Shown piece after piece: positions 59,460 to 64,000 of a DNA stretch of 64,000 bases (the stretch's first letter is position 1; the number at the start of each line of letters is the position of its first letter). This DNA comes from Amycolatopsis eburnea. Lineage in GTDB: Bacteria > Actinomycetota > Actinomycetes > Mycobacteriales > Pseudonocardiaceae. The DNA lies in contig NZ_RSEC01000062.1 in NCBI RefSeq assembly GCF_003937945.1, positions 186,001-250,000 on the forward strand, written 5' to 3'. Position numbers and translations under genes: made by a program. The notes below the pieces were generated by a model. That model did not search any database, was not told the origin of the DNA, and saw only the letters and a list, made by a program, of their open reading frames with translations.

Positions 59460-60122
59460 GTGGTCAAAGGCGCGGGAGTCGGCAGGCCGAGGGCGAGCGG
59501 AGCGGCGGCGAGCCGCCCGGACGCGCGCCAGGCGGTGCTCGACGCGGCAGGGGAGCTGTTCACCGGAGCCGGCTACGCGGCGACGACAACCCGCGCGATC
59601 GCCGAGCGCGCTGGTTTGCGGCAGGCGTCGCTCTACTACCACTTCCCGGCGAAGGAAGACATCCTCGCGGCGCTGCTGGCGGAGACGGTCCGGCCGTCCC
59701 TGGACCTGGCGGCCCGCCTGGTGGGTGCTTCCGGCCCGGCGGCGGTCCGGCTGTGGGCGTTGGCGTACGCGGACATCGGGCTGCTCGGCGGCGCCCGGCA
59801 CAACCTGGGCGCGTTGTACCTGCTGCCGGAGGTGGGGTCGGCGAACCTGGCCCGGTTCCGGGCGGAACGGGCGGATCTGAAGGCGTCTTACGGTCGCCTG
59901 GTGGCGGCCGCGGGGGTGGCCCCGGAGGCGGTGGCGATCCGGACGGACCTGGTGTTCGGTCTGGTGGAGAGCATCGCCGTGGTGCGGCGGGACGACCCGG
60001 AACTGGATGTCGAGGCCCATGTCCGTGAAGGGGCGGACGGGGTGGTGCGGCTGGTGGGGGTGGAGCCGTCGGAGGAGCTGCGAGCCGAGGCCCACACCCT
60101 GCTGGCGACACTCACCGGCTGA
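59460..60122 (+). CDS. TetR/AcrR-family transcriptional regulator
   Basis: This 220-aa regulator has an N-terminal helix-turn-helix (ARQAVLDAAGELFTGAGYAAT and TRAIAERAGLRQASLYYHFPAKEDILAAL) and a helical ligand-binding domain with ARHNLGALYLLPEVG. It is divergent from the guanidine operon with a 164-bp space and so is the likely local repressor; the ligand is unknown. GTG at 59460 is chosen from the -10 spacing. The C-terminal part is divergent from named subfamilies. It converges with RNase D with a gap of only 13 bp and no obvious hairpin. Confidence 0.9.
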   Translation: MVKGAGVGRPRASGAAASRPDARQAVLDAAGELFTGAGYAATTTRAIAERAGLRQASLYYHFPAKEDILAALLAETVRPSLDLAARLVGASGPAAVRLWALAYADIGLLGGARHNLGALYLLPEVGSANLARFRAERADLKASYGRLVAAAGVAPEAVAIRTDLVFGLVESIAVVRRDDPELDVEAHVREGADGVVRLVGVEPSEELRAEAHTLLATLTG

Positions 60123-60135
60123 CGAGAACCCGGCG

Positions 60136-61389
60136 TCAGGAAGCCGTTGTCTGGAGGGCCTTGCTCAGCGCCGTCGCCGTCAGCTCCACCTGCCACGGCC
60201 TCGCCCCGCCCGCTCGCAGCACCGAAGCCACCGAGTCCTCGTCGGTCTCAGCCGGCGGGCGCCAGCACGTCCGCCGGACCAGGTCCGGCAGCAGCAGGTT
60301 CTCCACCGGGAGCCGGCGGTCCTCCGCGATCGCCGTCAGCGCCGCGCGCGCGGCGGACAGGCGGGCTGCCGCGTCCGGGTCCTTGTCCGCCCAGCGGTTC
60401 ACCGGGGGCGGGCCGTCGGTCGGTTGCGACGGCGACGGCAGTTCCGACGCCGGGAGGGCGCGGGCCGCCTGGAGGTGGCGGAGCCAGCTCGCCGTGTACT
60501 TGCGCTGGACGCGGCCGCTGAAGACCGGGAGGGCCTGGAGGTCCTCGACCGTCTTCGGGTCGGCCGTCACCGCGTTGATGATCGCGCTGTCCGGCAGGAT
60601 GCGGCTCGGCGCGCGGTCGCGTTTGCGGGCCAGCTCGTCGCGGGCCTGCCACAGCTCGCGGACCGCCGCCAGGCCACGCGGGTTGCGGATCTTGTGCACG
60701 CCGGACGTCCGGCGCCACGGCTCGGCCCGCGGGGGTGACGGCGGGGCCGTCCGGACGGCTTCGAACTCCTGCCGCGCCCACTCCAGCTTGCCCTGGGCGC
60801 CCAGCTCCGCCTCCAGCTTTTCGCGCAGCTGGATGAGCAGCTCGACGTCGAGGGCCGCGTAGTTGAGCCAGTCGACCGGCAGCGGCCGCTTCGACCAGTC
60901 CGCCGCGCTGTGCCCCTTCTCGAGGGTGTAGCCGAGCAGCAGCTCCACGAGCGTGCCCAGCGCGACGCGTTCGTAGCCCGCCAGCCGGCCGGCCAGCTCG
61001 GTGTCGAACAGCGCCGCCGGGTGCAGGTCCAGCTCGGCGAGGCAGGGGAGGTCCTGGGAGGCCGCGTGCAGCACCCACTCCAGGTCGTTGAGGACGTCGC
61101 GCAGCGGCTGGAGGTCGTCGGCCAGTGCGATCGGGTCGATCAGCACCGTGCCGGAACCCTCGCGGCGCAGCTGCACGAGGTAGGCCTTGGGCCAGTACCG
61201 GTAGCCGGACGCGCGTTCGGTGTCGACGGCCACCGCGCCGGTGCCCGCGGCGAGTCGCGCGCAGGCCTCGGCCAGCGCGGACGGTTCGGTGATCACCGGG
61301 GGCGTGCCCTCGGCGGGTTCGCGTAGCAGCACAGGGCCGCCCGTGGACTCGATCTCCATCCCGGTGTCCTCGGCCTCTGCGCTTCCCAT
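60136..61389 (-). CDS. Ribonuclease D (DEDDy exonuclease with HRDC domain)
   Basis: This 417-aa 3'-5' exoribonuclease (Rv2681 position) matures stable RNAs. DEDDy residues are visible: D56 and E58 in AVDTERASG, D113 in HAASQDLPCL, and Y177 with D181 in YAALDVELL. The HRDC domain follows (~222-300, GLAAVRELWQARDELARKRDRAP), then a C-terminal HRDC-like region (RLSAARAALTAIAEDRRLPVENLLLP). ATG at 61389. It is the right border of the accessory insertion, because in mycobacteria RNase D is next to dxs. Confidence 0.92.
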   Translation of the reverse strand: MGSAEAEDTGMEIESTGGPVLLREPAEGTPPVITEPSALAEACARLAAGTGAVAVDTERASGYRYWPKAYLVQLRREGSGTVLIDPIALADDLQPLRDVLNDLEWVLHAASQDLPCLAELDLHPAALFDTELAGRLAGYERVALGTLVELLLGYTLEKGHSAADWSKRPLPVDWLNYAALDVELLIQLREKLEAELGAQGKLEWARQEFEAVRTAPPSPPRAEPWRRTSGVHKIRNPRGLAAVRELWQARDELARKRDRAPSRILPDSAIINAVTADPKTVEDLQALPVFSGRVQRKYTASWLRHLQAARALPASELPSPSQPTDGPPPVNRWADKDPDAAARLSAARAALTAIAEDRRLPVENLLLPDLVRRTCWRPPAETDEDSVASVLRAGGARPWQVELTATALSKALQTTAS

Positions 61390-61457
61390 GGTTGACGACC
61401 CTACGGGACGGGCATACCGCGCCTGGTCTGCCCGCCCCGCAGGGCTGTTCGCTTGCG

Positions 61458-62174
61458 TCAGCGGATCACGCCGGCTCGCATGGCCAGCGCCACCATCTGG
61501 GCCCGGTCGCCCGTGCCGAGCTTGCGCCCGATCCGGGACAGGTGGGACTTGACGGTGAGGGCGGAGAGCGAAAGCTCCTCGCCGATCTCCTTGTTGGACT
61601 GCCCGTCGGCGACCAGCTGGAGCACCTCCACCTCACGAGCGGACAGCTCGCGCGGGGTGTTGTCGGTGCCCGCGACGCGGGTCCCGGTGGCCAGCACCGG
61701 AGCCACGCTCGGGTCGGCGTACACGCCGCCCTCGAGCACGCGCCGCACGCCATCGGTCACGACGACCGGCGACGCGGACTTCAGCAGGTACGCCTGGGCC
61801 CCGGCCTGGAAGGCCGAGCGGACCGCGTACGGGTCGTCCGAGGATGCGAGTACCACGACGCGCGGCCAGCCGTGGCTACGGAGTTCCGTAACCAGCTCGA
61901 TGCCGCTGCCGTCCGGCAGTCCGAGATCGAGGATCGCCAGGTCACAAGGCCCGGTGGCCTGTGCTCGCGCCCTCGCCTCGGCCACCGTGGCGGCTTCGTG
62001 GACGGTCCCCGCACCCATCTGTGCGAGTCTTGCTGCGATTGCCTCCCTCAACAGCGGGTGGTCGTCGACCACCAATACCGAAAAGAGCTCTTCCCGCGGG
62101 TGCGGAACCATGCTTGCCGGCAACGCGCCGGCTGGCGTGGATCGGACGGCCTGAGAAATGCCGACGGTAGCCAC
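61458..62174 (-). CDS. Orphan NarL/LuxR-type response regulator
   Basis: This 238-aa regulator has a ~30-residue N-terminal extension. The receiver domain begins SVLVVDDHPLLREAIAARL (acid pocket D37-D38) with phosphoacceptor D83 in LAILDLGLPDGSG. A LuxR helix-turn-helix follows (LSAREVEVLQLVADGQSNKEIGEELSL). GTG at 62174 is preceded by GGGAGGT at seven bases, the best ribosome site in the window; GTG/ATG codons further upstream are less likely. No kinase gene is adjacent. It is not in the recalled M. tuberculosis order and is probably lineage-specific. Its target is unknown. Confidence 0.92.
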   Translation of the reverse strand: MATVGISQAVRSTPAGALPASMVPHPREELFSVLVVDDHPLLREAIAARLAQMGAGTVHEAATVAEARARAQATGPCDLAILDLGLPDGSGIELVTELRSHGWPRVVVLASSDDPYAVRSAFQAGAQAYLLKSASPVVVTDGVRRVLEGGVYADPSVAPVLATGTRVAGTDNTPRELSAREVEVLQLVADGQSNKEIGEELSLSALTVKSHLSRIGRKLGTGDRAQMVALAMRAGVIR

Positions 62175-62891
62175 GTCACTACCTCCCTGGAGTCGGTCGT
62201 GCCCCCCGACCGGCACCGGGACCTTCGGCCGTTCAGCCGCGCCAGCTTTAGACCGAAAGTGGTGTCGTCGAAGGCACTGTAGCCGCCCGGAGGCCGTTGC
62301 GGGGGGATCGAATGGGTATCTATCTCAAACGAACAGTCACTCAGTGGGTTCGTAGTAACACGATCGGGCTAGTACACGGCCGGTTGTTAACGGATAGCCC
62401 AGCGAACACGATGCAAAGAAGTTGCCGACGGCCAAATGGCCGTGCAGATGGGTCGTGCAGCTGCCGGTGCGCCTAGTGACGGGGGTCCGGATGGCCGCGG
62501 GCCGGTCCCGGAATGTGGCCCCGGCCGGGGCATGATCAAGTTGCCGGAGCGGCTTCGGCAGGGTCTGCCGAGGCCGTGGCGCGTGACTGTCCGTGTCGAT
62601 CACGGGGTCCGGGACGGCCTGGAACGCCGTGTTGATCTTGTTGCGGTGCGTGACCGCGGTGAGTCACTAACGAGGAGACGTGAAACGGCCTCAGAGCGGC
62701 CGGATGGGCGTATGGGGGTCTGTGATCGTCCGGCTCGGTTTCGGGCGCGGAGGGGTGCTTCCGGGGCCGCGAAGGCGTGAACGGCGTTCAGTGGACGTGA
62801 ATTTTGCTCACATCGGTACAAGCGGGCTGCCTCGGGAGGACTTCGGGCGGGGTGCCGTTGCCGTTTCGTTGCGCGCGATCGCCCGATCGCC
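62175..62891. other. Gene-free region upstream of the response regulator
   Basis: About 700 bp with no convincing gene. The first ~250 bp are relatively AT-rich (for example CGTAGTAACACGATC at 62351) and must hold the response-regulator promoter, but no clear -35/-10 pair was seen. A perfect short palindrome ACGGCCAAATGGCCGT lies at 62428-62443. Reading frames of ~90-115 codons exist here, but their translations look like random GC-rich sequence. Confidence 0.5.
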
Positions 62892-63350
62892 GCGGGGCAG
62901 GAGCGGGTCGGCGATGTCATGAAAGGGTCGTTCATCTCGCTGGACGTCATGAAAGGGTCGTTCATGGCGTCCGGAGGGGGCGCGGGTCAGGGGCGGGTCG
63001 GCGATGTCGTGTCGGGCGGTGCTGCGGTGTCTTGAATGAGTCATTCAGGACCTCCGAAGACCTGAATGAGTCATTCAAGACGCTTGCCAGGGCAGGAGCG
63101 GGAGCCCGGTCGCCGCGGGTCAGGGGCGGGTCGGCGATGTCGTGCCGGGCGGGGCTGCGGTGTCTTGAATGAGTCATTCAGGACCTCCGAAGACCTGAAT
63201 GAGTCGTTCAGGACGCTTGCCGGGGCGGGAGCGGGAGCCCGGTCGCTGCGGGTCGGGAGCGGGGCGGCGATGTCATGAAAGGGTCGTTCATCTCGCCGGA
63301 CGTCATGAAAGAGTCGTTCATGGCGTCCGGAAGGGGCCGTGGGTCAGGAG
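62892..63350. repeat. Four-unit tandem repeat array next to DUF3000
   Basis: Units begin at 62892, 62982, 63115 and 63248 with a shared leader of the form GCGGGTCAGGGGCGGGTCGG followed by CGATGTC. Units 1 and 4 carry a 64-bp segment (62911-62974, 63267-63330) that differs at two positions and contains a direct duplicate of TCATGAAAGGGTCGTTCAT. Units 2 and 3 (133 bp each, seven differences, no indels) carry two copies of TTGAATGAGTCATTCA-type palindromes. A fifth partial leader overlaps the DUF3000 stop codon. The layout is A-B-B-A. Confidence 0.85.
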
Positions 63351-63907
63351 CTCTGCCGCTGCCCGAACAGGGTCACGCCGACCGGCGGCAGGCCCACCAC
63401 GCTCGCCATCACCTGGCAGAACGCCTGCCCGTGCGGCAGCAGCCCGGCGTCCGTCGGGGTCCACGACGCCCGCAGCTCCAGGTCGTCGGTCCGCGCCGGG
63501 CCCGAAATGTCGCCGAAGCGGGCCGAGGACGTCTCGGTGACCGTGCCGCCCAGTGCCGTCCAGCTCGCGCCGGAGACCTCCAGCGCGTCCGTCAGCCACG
63601 ACCAGCCGACCGCCGGCAGGAACGGGTCGGTCGCCAGCTCGCGGTCCAGCTCCGCGCGCACGTACATGACCAGCCGCAGCACGCCGTCCCAGCCGTCCTG
63701 GCCGTCCGGGTCGTGCAGCAGGACCAGGCGGCCCGAGGCCAGCACGTCGGCCGGGCCCGCCACTTCGCAGCTGACCGCGTACGACCACGGCGCGAGCCGC
63801 TGCGGGGCCCGCATGGGCTCCAGCAGCACCTCCCGGCGGGGCCGGACGGACTGCAGCGCCGCGACTGCTTCGCGGAAGAGCTCGGGCACTGGCGTCATCG
63901 CGGTCAC
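63344..63907 (-). CDS. DUF3000 protein
   Basis: This 187-aa protein is in the DUF3000 family (Rv2680 position), conserved in actinobacteria next to RNase D and hemE. It is mostly beta/alpha with VLLEPMRAPQRLAPWSYAVSC, SGRLVLLHDPDGQDGWDGV, YVRAELDRELATDPFLPAVGWSWL and WTPTDAGLLPHGQAFCQVMASVVG. No catalytic pattern is obvious and the function is unknown. GTG at 63907 is chosen because TAAAGT ends six bases upstream. ATG at 63898 is the alternative. Its last codons merge into the repeat array. Confidence 0.88.
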   Translation of the reverse strand: MTAMTPVPELFREAVAALQSVRPRREVLLEPMRAPQRLAPWSYAVSCEVAGPADVLASGRLVLLHDPDGQDGWDGVLRLVMYVRAELDRELATDPFLPAVGWSWLTDALEVSGASWTALGGTVTETSSARFGDISGPARTDDLELRASWTPTDAGLLPHGQAFCQVMASVVGLPPVGVTLFGQRQSS

Positions 63908-63913
63908 GCTTCG

Positions 63914-63919
63914 ACTTTA
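63914..63919 (-). promoter_or_regulatory. -10 hexamer TAAAGT for the DUF3000 gene
   Basis: TAAAGT on the minus strand ends six bases before the GTG at 63907 and implies a leaderless transcript. It fits TANNNT. The divergent probable hemE start lies about 80 bp away. Confidence 0.45.
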
Positions 63920-63995
63920 GGGCGGGCACGCCCCGTTGCGGGCGCAGGCGCGCCGATAGAAGGGCCGTCCCGAGGGCGTGGCACGATTGACGGCG

Positions 63996-64000
63996 ATGTC
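63996..64000 (+). CDS. hemE: Probable start codon of hemE (uroporphyrinogen decarboxylase), truncated
   Basis: The window ends five bases into an ATG that has a CACGAT hexamer eight bases upstream. In the conserved actinobacterial order hemE is divergent from DUF3000 at this place. Only one codon and two bases are visible, so the call rests on synteny alone. Confidence 0.35.

Noticed and set aside
62337..62780. Possible small genes (62337-62603 minus, 62436-62780 plus)
   Set aside because: They overlap each other on opposite strands, lack good ribosome sites and show no hydrophobic or family-like pattern.

Overview
The window is a high-GC actinobacterial chromosome segment with strong G/C third-position bias, frequent GTG starts and many ATGA/GTGA gene overlaps. 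From sigA to the right edge, gene order and relative orientation match, from memory, the Mycobacterium tuberculosis block Rv2703-Rv2678c: sigA, ppgK, suhB, cei, DUF4193, DUF3093, dut, DUF3710, alpha/beta hydrolase, OB-fold, DUF3159, two TrkA, APC permease, TrmA-like, dxs, RNase D, DUF3000, hemE. This order, together with the style of the intergenic palindromic repeats, suggests a member of the Pseudonocardiaceae, probably Amycolatopsis or a close relative. The genus is an inference.

Layout. (1) 1-12.8 kb: a one-directional alpha-glucan/trehalose cluster, treY(partial)-treZ-glgX-glgE-treS-mak-glgB. It can make trehalose from glycogen (TreY/TreZ) and turn trehalose into maltose, maltose-1-phosphate and branched alpha-glucan (TreS-Mak-GlgE-GlgB), with GlgX debranching. 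(2) 12.8-14.5 kb: a small membrane protein and a secreted protein of unknown function. (3) 14.5-28 kb: the conserved core from the principal sigma factor SigA to a TrmA-type RNA methyltransferase. (4) 28-31 kb: a TIGR03086-type protein, a degenerate GC-rich duplication, a small membrane protein and an aldehyde dehydrogenase, then dxs. (5) 33-60 kb: a roughly 27-kb accessory insertion between dxs and RNase D. It holds a PucR-flanked operon (symporter, ureohydrolase, ThDP enzyme, aldehyde dehydrogenase, NCS1 permease) that fits the 2-ketoarginine to 4-guanidinobutyrate to GABA plus urea route. It also holds a two-component system, a hydrolase/PHP pair, a fadBA beta-oxidation operon, and a TetR-flanked operon (permease, two DUF1989 proteins, biotin carboxylase, allophanate hydrolase) that fits guanidine degradation. 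(6) 60-64 kb: return to the core with RNase D, an orphan LuxR response regulator, a tandem repeat block, DUF3000 and the probable first codon of hemE.

Two signals lie outside the genes. The first is several families of short palindromic repeats packed into 3'-end intergenic spaces. They include an array of 30-bp units at 33.06 kb, a four-unit array at 62.9-63.3 kb, and hairpins that contain the stop codon of the adjacent gene. The second is promoter architecture. There are two near-identical orphan promoter modules matching the RecA-independent DNA-damage (PafBC/RecA-NDp) consensus, a third match in front of the TIGR03086 gene, and a recurrent pattern of a -10-like hexamer six to eight bases before the start codon, which implies many leaderless mRNAs. 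No tRNA, rRNA, CRISPR array, insertion sequence or prophage gene was seen.
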